DNA from: Oscillospiraceae bacterium
GTDB taxonomy: Bacteria > Bacillota > Clostridia > Oscillospirales > Acutalibacteraceae
Assembly (NCBI GenBank): GCA_015066005.1
Contig: SVPF01000006.1
Coordinates: 1-64,000, forward strand
DNA: 64,000 nucleotides
Reading direction: 5' to 3'
Both the position numbers and the translations under genes were made by a program. Positions 8,758-17,606 of this stretch are shown here, piece by piece (the stretch's first letter is position 1; every line of letters starts with the position of its first letter). The notes beneath the pieces are model-generated. The model was not told the DNA's origin and made no database searches. It was given only the letters and a program-made list of their open reading frames with translations.

Positions 8758-8964
8758 ATGGCTAAATTGACTTTTCAAACCGACAAGTGCAAAGGCTGTG
8801 GATTATGCGTAGACGTATGTCCAAAAAAGGTTTTAACACTCGCCGCAGATAAAATTAACGCAAAGGGTCACCACCCTGTCCAAGCAGTAAACGAGGAAGC
8901 TTGTATTGCTTGCGCTTTCTGTGCTACAATGTGTCCCGATTGCATTATTAAGGTAGAAAGGTAG
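8758..8964 (+). CDS. 2-oxoacid:ferredoxin oxidoreductase, delta (2[4Fe-4S] ferredoxin) subunit
   Basis: A 68-residue ferredoxin with two cluster-binding motifs, CKGCGLCVDVCP and CIACAFCATMCP, as in the delta subunit of four-subunit KOR/VOR/POR enzymes. It passes electrons between the thiamine-pyrophosphate site and soluble ferredoxin. The ATG at 8758 lies eight bases after AAAGGAG; an in-frame GTG at 8749 overlaps that ribosome site and is rejected. It sits eight bases before the alpha subunit gene in the same operon. Confidence 0.92.
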   Translation: MAKLTFQTDKCKGCGLCVDVCPKKVLTLAADKINAKGHHPVQAVNEEACIACAFCATMCPDCIIKVER

Positions 8965-8971
8965 TGTAAAA

Positions 8972-10033
8972 ATGGCTGATAAGGTTTTAATGAAGGGTAA
9001 CGAAGCTATTGCCGAAGCCGCTATAATTGCAGGCTGTCGCCATTACTTCGGTTATCCTATTACCCCCCAAACTGAAATTGCCGCTTATATGGCAAAAAGA
9101 ATGCCCAAAATTGGCGGTTGCTTCTTACAGGCTGAAAGTGAAATTGCCGCTATCAATATGGTTTACGGCGTTGCTTCAACAGGTCTTCGTGTTATGACAT
9201 CCTCCTCCAGCCCCGGAATTTCACTTAAGGGTGAGGGTCTTTCATATCTCGCGGGCGCCGATTTACCGTCACTTGTTATTAATGTACAGCGTGGCGGTCC
9301 GGGTCTTGGCGGTATCCAGCCCTCACAGTCTGACTATTTTCAGGCTACAAAGGCAGGCGGCCACGGTGACTTCAGAATGTTAGTTTTAGCACCCTCTTCC
9401 GTTCAGGAAATGGCTGATTTAACCGTTAAGGGCTTCGAGCTTGCCGATAAGTACCGTATGACCTCTATGATTTTGGCTGACGGCACAATGGGTCAGATGA
9501 TGGAGCCTGTGTCACTTGAATATGACATTAAGCCAATGCCCGAAAAGCCTTGGGCAACAACAGGCACTAAGATGGAACGTGAGCACAACATTGTAAACTC
9601 ACTTTTCTTACAGCCTGACGCTTTGGAAAAATCCAACCTTGAACGCTTCGACCGTTATAAGTACATTGAAGAAAACGAAGTAATGTATGAAGAATATATG
9701 ATGGACGATGCTGAAATTTGCATCGCCGCCTTCGGTATTGCTGCCCGTGTTGCTAAAAACGCTATTGTTGAAGCAAGAAACAAGGGTATTAAGGTTGGTA
9801 TGATTCGTCCAATCACCTTGTGGCCCTTCCCCACAAAAGCTTTTGAAGCTGCGGCTGAAAAGGCACATACCTTTATCAGCGTTGAGCTTTCGATGGGTCA
9901 AATGCTTGAAGACGTTAAGCTTGCAACAAAATGCAAGGGTGAATATATGCTTTGCAGCCGTGTTGGCGGTATGATTCCGTCACCTGAAGAGGTATTGGCT
10001 GCTATTGAAAAGGCAAACGGAGGTGCAAAATAA
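8972..10033 (+). CDS. vorB: 2-oxoacid:ferredoxin oxidoreductase, alpha subunit (VorB-like)
   Basis: A 353-residue subunit with the pyrimidine-binding domain of the POR superfamily at the N terminus (GNEAIAEAAIIAGCRHYFGY, then YPITPQTE) and the transketolase C-terminal-like domain from about residue 245. The compact length and the sequence around QAESEIAAINMVYGVAST fit the VorB/KorA group, commonly assigned to 3-methyl-2-oxobutanoate oxidoreductase. The enzyme interconverts branched 2-oxoacid plus CoA with acyl-CoA, CO2 and reduced ferredoxin, and is reversible. Whether this one prefers branched 2-oxoacids or 2-oxoglutarate cannot be decided from motifs; the adjoining ilvE and synthetases favour branched ones. 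Confidence 0.85.
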   Translation: MADKVLMKGNEAIAEAAIIAGCRHYFGYPITPQTEIAAYMAKRMPKIGGCFLQAESEIAAINMVYGVASTGLRVMTSSSSPGISLKGEGLSYLAGADLPSLVINVQRGGPGLGGIQPSQSDYFQATKAGGHGDFRMLVLAPSSVQEMADLTVKGFELADKYRMTSMILADGTMGQMMEPVSLEYDIKPMPEKPWATTGTKMEREHNIVNSLFLQPDALEKSNLERFDRYKYIEENEVMYEEYMMDDAEICIAAFGIAARVAKNAIVEARNKGIKVGMIRPITLWPFPTKAFEAAAEKAHTFISVELSMGQMLEDVKLATKCKGEYMLCSRVGGMIPSPEEVLAAIEKANGGAK

Positions 10034-10785
10034 TGGTAGTTTTTGAAAAACCCCATGCTTTAACCGATGTTCCGCTTCATTACTGCCCCGGCTGCACCCA
10101 CGGTATCGTACACCGCTTGGTTGCTGAGGTTATTGATGAACTTGGTATCGAAGGCAAAACAATCGGTATTGCGCCGGTTGGTTGCTCGGTTATGGCTTAT
10201 AATTACTTTAACTGTGATATGATTGAGGCCGCACACGGCCGTGCTCCCGCAGTTGCAACAGGTGTTAAGCGCGCTAACCCTGAAAATATTGTGTTTACAT
10301 ATCAGGGCGACGGTGACTTGGCATCCATTGGTATGGCTGAAACCGTTCACTCTGCCGCAAGAAACGAAAATATCACAATTATCTTTATTAACAACGCAAT
10401 TTACGGTATGACAGGCGGTCAGATGGCTCCTACATCTCTTCCCGGTCAAATTACTCAAACCTCACCCTACGGTCGTGACACAAACCATTGCGGTTTTCCC
10501 ATTAAGGTTTGCGAAATGCTCGCTCAGGTTGACGGCGCACAGTATCTTGAACGTGTTGCAGTAAATAACGTAAAGAATGTTAAGAATGCTAAAAAGGCCA
10601 TTAAAAAGGCCTTCCAAAACCAAGTGGATGGCAAGGGCTTCTCTTTGGTTGAAGTTATTTCTACCTGTCCTACCAACTGGGGTCTTACACCTAAAAAGGC
10701 TCTCGAATGGGTGGATGAAAAGATGATTCCTTATTATCCTTTGGGCGTTTATAAGGACAACACCGCTGAAAAGGAGGCTGAATAA
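10033..10785 (+). CDS. 2-oxoacid:ferredoxin oxidoreductase, beta (thiamine-pyrophosphate) subunit
   Basis: A 250-residue TPP-binding subunit. It has CPGCTHGIVHRLV near the N terminus and the GDGD motif (TYQGDGDLASIG) with the downstream NN of the TPP/Mg site (IIFINNAIYGMTGGQMAPTS). The start codon overlaps the stop of the alpha gene (TAATG), implying coupled translation and equal stoichiometry. Together with the alpha, gamma and delta genes it makes a complete four-subunit enzyme. Confidence 0.9.
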   Translation: MVVFEKPHALTDVPLHYCPGCTHGIVHRLVAEVIDELGIEGKTIGIAPVGCSVMAYNYFNCDMIEAAHGRAPAVATGVKRANPENIVFTYQGDGDLASIGMAETVHSAARNENITIIFINNAIYGMTGGQMAPTSLPGQITQTSPYGRDTNHCGFPIKVCEMLAQVDGAQYLERVAVNNVKNVKNAKKAIKKAFQNQVDGKGFSLVEVISTCPTNWGLTPKKALEWVDEKMIPYYPLGVYKDNTAEKEAE

Positions 10786-10787
10786 TT

Positions 10788-11321
10788 ATGGCAACAACAC
10801 AGTATTTATTCGCAGGCTTCGGCGGACAGGGTATTCTTTTTTCAGGTAAATTTTTAGCATACAAGGGTCTTACCGAGGATAAGCAGGTAAGCTGGCTTCC
10901 TTCCTACGGTCCCGAAATGCGTGGCGGTACTGCAAGCTGCAGTGTTATTTTAAGTGATACACCCGTTGGCTCACCCATCGTTTCCAAGCCCGACGTTTTG
11001 GTTGCTATGAATTTGCCCTCACTCGATAAGTATGAGGACAGCGTGGTTCCCGGCGGTACAATTTTTGTTGATAGCGCCCTTATTGAACGTAAAGTAAAAC
11101 GTGACGATGTTACTGTTTATTACATTCCCGCAACCAAGCTTGCAAGCGATAACGGTATGCCCACTTTAGCTAATATGATTATTGTTGGTAAAATTCTTAA
11201 GGAGCTTGGCGGTTATAATGAAGAAACCGTTATGGGCGCACTTAAGAAGGTTATTTCTGCAAAGCGCGCCGATATGTTAGAAACTAATCTTAAAGCTATG
11301 AACATTGGCGCTAACAATTAA
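10788..11321 (+). CDS. 2-oxoacid:ferredoxin oxidoreductase, gamma subunit
   Basis: A 177-residue subunit starting with the family hallmark [17 protein letters not shown] and carrying [13 protein letters not shown], both typical of the CoA-binding gamma domain of POR/KOR/VOR enzymes. It lies two bases after the beta gene and has a strong AAGGAGG site inside the end of that gene. It completes the four-subunit set. Confidence 0.9.
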   Translation: MATTQYLFAGFGGQGILFSGKFLAYKGLTEDKQVSWLPSYGPEMRGGTASCSVILSDTPVGSPIVSKPDVLVAMNLPSLDKYEDSVVPGGTIFVDSALIERKVKRDDVTVYYIPATKLASDNGMPTLANMIIVGKILKELGGYNEETVMGALKKVISAKRADMLETNLKAMNIGANN

Positions 11322-11333
11322 GGAGTGTTTATA

Positions 11334-12395
11334 ATGGAAATTAAAATCACTAAAGCTGCTGTTTTAAAGGAAAAACCTGACAGCAGTACATTAGGCTTTG
11401 GTAAAATCTTTACCGACCATATGTTTATGATGGACTGGAACAGCGAAAAGGGCTGGTATAACGCTCGCATCGTTCCGTTTGGTAGAATTGATATTCATCC
11501 CGCTTCAACCGTTTTACATTACGGTAGTGAAATTTTTGAAGGCTTAAAGGCATATCGCCGTAAGGACGGCAAGGTTCAAATGTTCCGTCCAATTGAAAAT
11601 ATTCGCCGTATGAACCGTTCGGCTGAACGCCTTTGTTTACCCGAAATTCCTGAAGATTTGGCAATGCAGGTTCTCACAACCTTCGTTGAACTTGAACAGG
11701 ACTGGACACCTTCTGCAGAGGGCACATCACTTTATCTCCGTCCCTTTATGTTCGGTAATGACGAATCTTTAGGTGTTCACGCAGTACATAACGCAACCTA
11801 CGTTATTATTGCTTCTCCCGTTGGCAGCTACTATGCCGAGGGTATTAATCCTGTTAAAATTATGATTGAAGACCAGGATGTTCGTGCAGTTCGTGGCGGT
11901 ACGGGTTATGCAAAGTGCGGCGGTAACTATGCCGCATCTAACCGTGCGGGCGAGCGTGCAGCTCAGCAGGGCTACAGCCAGGTTTTGTGGCTTGACGGTG
12001 TTGAAAGAAAGTATATTGAAGAGGTTGGCGCTATGAACGTTATGTTCAAAATCGGCGGCAAAATCGTTACTCCTATGCTTTCGGGCTCAATTTTACCCGG
12101 TATTACCCGTATGTCTTGCATTGCAGTGCTTAAGGATAAGGGCTATGAAGTTGAAGAACGTCTTTTAAGCATTGATGAATTAGAGGCTGCTATGGAAAAT
12201 GGTACTTTGGAGGAAGCTTGGGGCTGCGGTACTGCGGCTGTTGTTTCTCCCATCGGCGAGCTTTGCTATAAGGGTGTTAAATACCCTGTAAACAATGGCG
12301 AAATCGGCGAAGTTACTCAAATGCTTTACGATACCTTGACCGGTATTCAATGGGGCAAGGTTGAAGACAAATTCGGTTGGATTCAGGAAATCTAA
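11334..12395 (+). CDS. ilvE: Branched-chain amino acid aminotransferase
   Basis: A 353-residue fold-type IV PLP enzyme of the larger BCAT group (about 350 residues). It shows GSEIFEGLKAYR, LRPFMFG, YAKCGGNYAAS (with the PLP lysine), LWLDGVERKYIEEVG and GCGTAAVVSPIG. It transfers the amino group between glutamate and the 2-oxoacids of valine, leucine and isoleucine. The ATG at 11334 follows AAGGAG by eight bases; the in-frame GTG at 11325 overlaps the ribosome site. As the last gene before a terminator in a T-box operon it is the natural final step turning the VOR product into an amino acid. Confidence 0.93.
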   Translation: MEIKITKAAVLKEKPDSSTLGFGKIFTDHMFMMDWNSEKGWYNARIVPFGRIDIHPASTVLHYGSEIFEGLKAYRRKDGKVQMFRPIENIRRMNRSAERLCLPEIPEDLAMQVLTTFVELEQDWTPSAEGTSLYLRPFMFGNDESLGVHAVHNATYVIIASPVGSYYAEGINPVKIMIEDQDVRAVRGGTGYAKCGGNYAASNRAGERAAQQGYSQVLWLDGVERKYIEEVGAMNVMFKIGGKIVTPMLSGSILPGITRMSCIAVLKDKGYEVEERLLSIDELEAAMENGTLEEAWGCGTAAVVSPIGELCYKGVKYPVNNGEIGEVTQMLYDTLTGIQWGKVEDKFGWIQEI

Positions 12396-12404
12396 TATAA
12401 CAAC

Positions 12405-12432
12405 AAAACACCCAACACAAGTTGGGTGTTTT
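12405..12432 (+). terminator. Terminator of the T-box/VOR/ilvE operon
   Basis: A ten-pair hairpin AACACCCAAC / GTTGGGTGTT with a four-base loop and following T residues, ten bases after the ilvE stop codon. Confidence 0.9.
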
Positions 12433-12447
12433 AAATTTCATACTGTT

Positions 12448-12464
12448 AAATTATAGTTTATCGG
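12448..12464 (+). repeat. Short dispersed motif AAATTATAGTTTATCGG, copy 1
   Basis: The same 16-17-base string occurs at 31309-31325 and 35254-35270, each time just after a terminator. Here it is not followed by the GTAGGG palindromic element seen at the other two places. Confidence 0.55.
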
Positions 12465-12507
12465 GAAGCCTTGACAAATAACCCCCAATTTATATTGACA
12501 AAACAAA

Positions 12508-12531
12508 AGCACCCAACTTTCGTTGGGTGCT
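12508..12531 (-). terminator. Terminator of the ackA-galK operon
   Basis: A ten-pair hairpin AGCACCCAAC / GTTGGGTGCT with a four-base loop; read leftward it is followed by TTTTGTTTTG. It lies 14 bases past the galK stop codon. Confidence 0.85.
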
Positions 12532-12545
12532 GATTTTCTTATAGC

Positions 12546-13817
12546 TTATTTAATTTCATATCCACCAACGGGGCGAATTGATAAAACGCTGCAGCTGCCA
12601 AGACCAAAGGCGGCTTCAATCATTGTTTTATAATCATTAAGCAAATCAGAAGGAATATAGCATTGTATAGTGCCTGCAAAGCCACCGCCGTGAACACGGC
12701 AAGCGCCCTTGTCACCCAAGAATTGCTTTGTTAAGGCAATTGCAAGGGACAAGCCCTGTTCCTTAACAGCCGAAGTGGAATAAAGGTTTTGCAAATAATC
12801 GTAGGATGACTGACCCGAAGCGTTTACAAGCTTCAAAAAATCTTCAAATCTACCTTCCTTTAAAGCGGCCTTTTGCTCTAAAACGCGGGCATTTTCATTA
12901 AAGAAATGGAATGCGCGAAGTACGGCGCGGTCACCGTATTCCTTGCGGAGTGTTTGAATGTTTTTATAAAACTCGTTTTCATCGGCATCGCGAAGGAAGT
13001 CAACACCTAAAGCGTTGCTGATTTCTTTACATTCAACGGTAATGTCAGCATAGTCCTGTGTTAAATTAGCGTGGTTTCCGCCTGTGTCAACAACGCAAAG
13101 GGTATAGCCGAATTTTTTAATATCAAGCTCAATCTTTTCGGTAATGGGGTTTGCGGGGTCATTAAAATCAGCGTATGTAAAGCCGCCAAGTGAGCTTGCC
13201 ATTTGGTCCAAAAGACCGCAGGGCTTGCCAAAATAATCCCTTTCAGCAAACTGACCGATTTTTGCAATTTCAATCGCGTCAACCTTGCTGTCAGCAAACA
13301 TACCGTTTAAAATATTGCCGATAAGCACTTCAAATGCGGCCGAGGATGAAAGACCCGAGCCCTTTAAAACGTTTGATGTGGTGTAAGCGTTAAAGCCCTG
13401 AAGCTTTACGCCCATTTCATTAAATTTGTAGCAAACACCGCGGATAAGTGAGGCTGCACGGCCAATTTCCTTTTCCTGTTTTTCAAGCTCGTTAAGGGCA
13501 ATAGTGTCCATATCATAGCCGCGTGACTTAACACGAACAGCATTGTCGTTGTTTAAAGCAACAACGGCAATAACGTCCATATCAACACCGCCTGCAAGCA
13601 CACAACCGTGCTGGTGGTCGGTGTGGTTGCCGCCAACCTCTGTTCTGCCGGGGGCAGAGAAAATGCGAATATCATTTTCGGTGGGGAAAATTTTCTCAAA
13701 TTCTTCTACAGCATCAAAATAACGTGCTTTTGCTTTTTCAGCATCGCCGTAGAGCATTAAAAAGTCATTATCGAAGCCGCCGTTTTGAATTTTATTTTTA
13801 ATTTCAGCAATTTTCAT
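12546..13817 (-). CDS. galK: Galactokinase
   Basis: A 423-residue GHMP kinase that phosphorylates galactose at C1 with ATP, the entry step of the Leloir pathway. It has the galactokinase signature (SAPGRTEVGGNHTDHQHG, around residues 53-70), the ATP loop GSGLSSSAAFE and the C-terminal GGGFAGTIQ. It is some 35-40 residues longer than the usual 385-390 because of an N-terminal extension before the signature. It follows ackA by 18 bases on the same strand; the other Leloir genes (galT, galE) are not in the window. Confidence 0.92.
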   Translation of the reverse strand: MKIAEIKNKIQNGGFDNDFLMLYGDAEKAKARYFDAVEEFEKIFPTENDIRIFSAPGRTEVGGNHTDHQHGCVLAGGVDMDVIAVVALNNDNAVRVKSRGYDMDTIALNELEKQEKEIGRAASLIRGVCYKFNEMGVKLQGFNAYTTSNVLKGSGLSSSAAFEVLIGNILNGMFADSKVDAIEIAKIGQFAERDYFGKPCGLLDQMASSLGGFTYADFNDPANPITEKIELDIKKFGYTLCVVDTGGNHANLTQDYADITVECKEISNALGVDFLRDADENEFYKNIQTLRKEYGDRAVLRAFHFFNENARVLEQKAALKEGRFEDFLKLVNASGQSSYDYLQNLYSTSAVKEQGLSLAIALTKQFLGDKGACRVHGGGFAGTIQCYIPSDLLNDYKTMIEAAFGLGSCSVLSIRPVGGYEIK

Positions 13818-13835
13818 TTTAAAACAACCTTTAAA

Positions 13836-15032
13836 TTATTTTGAAATAATGGCCAATGTGTCACGTGCAATTGCAAGCTCTTCATTAGTGGGAATAATGT
13901 AAACGTTAACCTTACTGTCATCAGTAGAAATTCTGATTTCCTCGCCGCGAACAGCGTTCTTTTGGTCATCAATTTTAACGCCGAGGTATGAAAGGTTTTC
14001 GCAAACATATTTTCTTAGCTCGCCGTCATTCTCACCGATACCGCCTGTAAACACAATCGCGTCAACACCGTTCATAGCGGCAATGTAAGAACCAACAAAC
14101 TTAAGAATTTGATAACGCTGCATATCAATTGCAAGCTGTGCGCGGTGATTGCCAGCTTCTGCAGCAGCGGCAACGTCACGGTTGTCGTTTGAAACGCCCG
14201 AAATACCGTAAACACCCGATTCCTTATTGCAAATGCGGTTAATGTCAGCAGGGGTAAGGTTTTCCTTTTCAGCAATAAAGGTCAAGGCTGAAGGGTCAAG
14301 TGTACCTGTGCGGGTACCCATCATAAAACCGTCAAGAGGGGTAAAGCCCATTGATGTATCATAGCAAAGGCCGTCCTTAACAGCGGTGATAGAACAACCG
14401 TTGCCAAGATGGCAGGTAATAATTTTAAGGTCCTTCTTGTCCTTATTTTCAAGCACTGCGCAGCGGTCGCTTACGAAGCGGTGGCTTGTGCCGTGCGCAC
14501 CGTACTTACGAACGCCGTATTTTTCATAATATTCATAAGGAAGGGCGAACATATAAACATGCTCGGGCATGGTCTGGTGGAAGGATGTATCAAACACTGC
14601 AACCTGTGGCTTTTCTGTACCGAAGGTTTTAATGCAAGCCTTAATAGCAAGCACGTGTGCAGGGTTGTGAAGGGGTGCCAAAGCGCCAAGCTCATCAATT
14701 TTATTTAAAGCGTCTTCGGTAATAAGGCAGGAGCCCTTGAACACAGCACCGCCTTGCACGATACGGTGACCGATAGCTGAAACCTCATCAAATGAATCAA
14801 TTACTTTAGCTTCAGATTTTGTTAAAGCGAAAACAACTGCTTCAAAAGCTTCACTGTGTGTGGGCATAGGGGTTTCGGCAGAATATGTTCTACCGTCAGC
14901 CGCTTTGTGTGAAATAGCGCCTGTTACGCCAATACGTTCGCAAAGACCCTTTGCTAAAACCTGTTCATTTTCCATATCAATAAGCTGATATTTTAAAGAT
15001 GAACTACCTGCGTTTACAACGAAAATTTTCAT
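13836..15032 (-). CDS. ackA: Acetate kinase
   Basis: A 398-residue ASKHA-fold kinase, the usual length. It shows the N-terminal NAGSSSLKYQL, the acetate-kinase signature GTRTGTLDPSAL and the C-terminal FTGGIGEND. It makes ATP and acetate from acetyl phosphate in fermentation. No pta gene is adjacent, which is unusual since the two often pair; instead galK follows closely. It diverges from tmcAL, whose product uses acetate. Confidence 0.96.
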   Translation of the reverse strand: MKIFVVNAGSSSLKYQLIDMENEQVLAKGLCERIGVTGAISHKAADGRTYSAETPMPTHSEAFEAVVFALTKSEAKVIDSFDEVSAIGHRIVQGGAVFKGSCLITEDALNKIDELGALAPLHNPAHVLAIKACIKTFGTEKPQVAVFDTSFHQTMPEHVYMFALPYEYYEKYGVRKYGAHGTSHRFVSDRCAVLENKDKKDLKIITCHLGNGCSITAVKDGLCYDTSMGFTPLDGFMMGTRTGTLDPSALTFIAEKENLTPADINRICNKESGVYGISGVSNDNRDVAAAAEAGNHRAQLAIDMQRYQILKFVGSYIAAMNGVDAIVFTGGIGENDGELRKYVCENLSYLGVKIDDQKNAVRGEEIRISTDDSKVNVYIIPTNEELAIARDTLAIISK

Positions 15033-15147
15033 TTTTAAATGCCTCCGTCAAAAGATATTGAATTGAAAAATAAAATATGTTATATTAAAATATATAATAC
15101 AATAAATTTCTAACATTTTCAAGTTTATTTGTAAAAGAAGTGATTTT

Positions 15148-16320
15148 TTGGCCAGAATAGGCATTATTGCGGAATTTAATCCCCTACATTTAGGGCATAA
15201 ATACTTAATTGATGAAGCAAAAAAACAGGGCGAAGTTGTTTGTGTGATTTCTTCAAACTTTGTTCAGCGCGGCGACACGTCAATTTTTGAAAAACGCACC
15301 CGCACAAAAATGGTGTTATGCTGCGGGGCAGATTTAGTTTTAGAAATGCCTGCTTGCTATTCAATGTCAACCGCGCAAAGCTTTGCGCTTTGCGGTGTTT
15401 CGGCGCTGAAGGCCGCAGGGTGCGATACCATTATGTTTGGCAGTGAGGCAGGGGATATAACCGCCCTTTTAAAAACTGCCGAGGTTTTATTAAGTAATAA
15501 TTTTTCGCAAATATTAAGTGAAAAATTAAAAAACGGCATTACCTTCGCAAAGGCAAGGCAGGAAGCTGCCGAAATTTGCGGCGCACAAAAGGATATTTTG
15601 CAGGGTGCAAACAACAATTTGGCAATTGAATATATAATTGCCGCAAAAACCATTGGTGCCGATATGATCTTTAAAACGGTTAAACGGCTTGGCGCAGGGC
15701 ACGACAGCGGCATAGCGGATAATGGCTTTGCATCAGCTTCCTTAATACGCGAAAGGCTTTATTTGGGTGATTTTAAATTTGCAAAACAATATATGCCGAA
15801 AGAGGCGTTTGACCTTATAAACCCTGATGAAATTTCAAATATTCAAAATATTGAAACGGCAATTTTAGCTTCTCTTCGCACAAAAACGCTTGATGATTTT
15901 AAAAAGCTTCCCGATATAAGCGAGGGTGTAGAAAATAAACTTTTTTCTGCCACAAGGGTTGCAACCACGCTTTCGGAGGTTTATAATAATGTTAAAAGCA
16001 AGCGTTATACCTTGGCAAGAATAAGACGAATGGTTTTGTCGGCGTTTTTAGGTGTAGATAATAGCTTTTTTATGCAAAAGCCTGAATATATAAGGGTGCT
16101 TGGCTTTAACAAAACAGGCGAAGAAATTATTCGCGAAAGACGCAAAATTTCTGAAATGCCTTTAATTTTAAAGGCAACCGAAATTAAGAAACTATCTGCC
16201 AAAGCTCAAAAAATGTTTGAGCTTGAAAATCGTGCTACAGACTTATATCTTTTATCTTTAAATAAGCCCCTTGAATGTGGGCTTGAATATAAAGCAAATT
16301 TAATTAAAACGGAGTGTTAA
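15148..16320 (+). CDS. tmcAL: tRNA(Met) cytidine acetate ligase
   Basis: A 390-residue protein of the TmcAL (YlbM) family, which uses acetate and ATP to acetylate C34 of elongator tRNA-Met. The N terminus IIAEFNPLHLGHKYLIDEA carries the HxGH nucleotidyltransferase motif, followed by SSNFVQRGD and FGSEAGD, all family-typical. Translation must start at TTG (15148-15150), since the protein begins ARIGIIAEFNP and no ATG or GTG is available nearby; AAGAAGTG lies upstream. It shares a short divergent promoter region with ackA. Confidence 0.9.
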   Translation: MARIGIIAEFNPLHLGHKYLIDEAKKQGEVVCVISSNFVQRGDTSIFEKRTRTKMVLCCGADLVLEMPACYSMSTAQSFALCGVSALKAAGCDTIMFGSEAGDITALLKTAEVLLSNNFSQILSEKLKNGITFAKARQEAAEICGAQKDILQGANNNLAIEYIIAAKTIGADMIFKTVKRLGAGHDSGIADNGFASASLIRERLYLGDFKFAKQYMPKEAFDLINPDEISNIQNIETAILASLRTKTLDDFKKLPDISEGVENKLFSATRVATTLSEVYNNVKSKRYTLARIRRMVLSAFLGVDNSFFMQKPEYIRVLGFNKTGEEIIRERRKISEMPLILKATEIKKLSAKAQKMFELENRATDLYLLSLNKPLECGLEYKANLIKTEC

Positions 16321-16324
16321 TTTT

Positions 16325-17257
16325 ATGGTAAACGTAAATATTATTGAAAGCTATAAGGATTATGGCAAGGTGGTAAGCATTTCCAACGGAGTTATTGAAG
16401 CCTATGTAACTGTGGATATCGGTCCCCGTATTATTCGTTTTGGCTACGTTGGCGGCCAAAATATTTTGAATGATAACCGCAGTGATTTTAGCTGGAAGGA
16501 TGATGCTGCTTACCACGCATTTTTTGGTGAGGGCAGGCATTGGGAAAGCTTTGGCGGCTATCGTGTTTGGGTTACTCCCGAAGGCTATCCCGAAACCTAC
16601 ACACCTGACGACCGTCCCGTTAGCTTTACCGTTAATCCCGATAGCGTTGTGTTTACGGCACTTGCCGATGATGAGGTTGGCATTTTAAAGACTGTTACCA
16701 TTAAAATGGACCCCGATGATGCTAATATGACCGTTAATGCAACCGTAAAAAACATAAGCGGTAAGGAAAAGGAATTTGCGGTTTGGGTAATTGCTGTTTG
16801 TGCTGCAGGCGGTAATCTTGTTATTCCTATGAACACTAATGATACCGGCTATTTACCTAACCGCAACATTTCGGTTTGGCCTTATACCGATCTCGGTGAC
16901 AGCCGTTTGCGTTTCGGCAAAAAATATGTTGTTGTTTCACAGGACGTTAACGCAACCTGCCCTGCAAAAATCGGCTTTGACCTTAACGACGGCACCGTTC
17001 ACTATGTTTTGGGTGATGATGTTTTTACAAAGCGCTATAATGCAAAACACGACGAACTTCCTTACCCCGACCGTAATTGCTCATTTGAAACCTATACAAA
17101 TGATGTTATGATAGAGGTTGAAAGCCTTTCAGACGTTAAGAAGGTGGCAAACGGCGGTACTAATGAAATTACTGAATTTTGGTCACTTAACAAAAAGCCC
17201 TGCGAGGTAGATTTTAAGTCCGATAATTCAATTGATGAATTTATCGGTAAGATGTAA
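16325..17257 (+). CDS. DUF4380-like protein (galactose-mutarotase-like fold)
   Basis: A 310-residue protein without signal peptide or membrane segments. The sequence YVTVDIGPRIIRFGYVGGQN near residues 27-46 and the FGGYRVWVTPEGYPETYTPD block resemble DUF4380/aldose-epimerase-superfamily beta-sandwich proteins, whose substrates are mostly unknown. It follows tmcAL after four bases, so the two are probably cotranscribed. The fold assignment is by motif resemblance only. Confidence 0.65.
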   Translation: MVNVNIIESYKDYGKVVSISNGVIEAYVTVDIGPRIIRFGYVGGQNILNDNRSDFSWKDDAAYHAFFGEGRHWESFGGYRVWVTPEGYPETYTPDDRPVSFTVNPDSVVFTALADDEVGILKTVTIKMDPDDANMTVNATVKNISGKEKEFAVWVIAVCAAGGNLVIPMNTNDTGYLPNRNISVWPYTDLGDSRLRFGKKYVVVSQDVNATCPAKIGFDLNDGTVHYVLGDDVFTKRYNAKHDELPYPDRNCSFETYTNDVMIEVESLSDVKKVANGGTNEITEFWSLNKKPCEVDFKSDNSIDEFIGKM

Positions 17258-17412
17258 AAATGACTGATAACTTCCCCACGAGAAAAAACATAAGATTAAA
17301 GGATTTTGACTATAGCTCTAAAGGTGCATATTTTATAACAATTTGTACTGAAAACAGAAAAAATTATTTCTGGAAAAAAGATTTTGAATTACAAAATTAT
17401 ACTGTAAAAGTC

Positions 17413-17437
17413 GTAGGGGCGAACTGTGTTCGCCCGC
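17413..17437 (+). repeat. REP-like palindrome, left end, within the transposase frame
   Basis: GTAGG followed by GGCGAAC-TGT-GTTCGCC, then CGC. It is the inverted partner of 17583-17606 and has the same layout as the ends of the element at 31349-31419. Confidence 0.75.
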
Positions 17438-17582
17438 AAAATCTTCCGCTTTCAGTCTATGGTGAGATTGTTTTTAATGAGCTAAGCATATGGAATAATG
17501 CGTATGAATCAGTCAGAATGAATGCTTTTGTGATTATGCCGAATCATATACATCTTCTTGTAGAAATTTTAGGAGATGAACT

Positions 17583-17606
17583 CGGGCGAACGCAGTTCGC
17601 CCCTAC
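17583..17606 (-). repeat. REP-like palindrome, right end, within the transposase frame
   Basis: GGGCGAAC-GCA-GTTCGCCC followed by CTAC, an inverted copy of the left repeat. The transposase frame degenerates about 37 bases after it. Confidence 0.75.
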
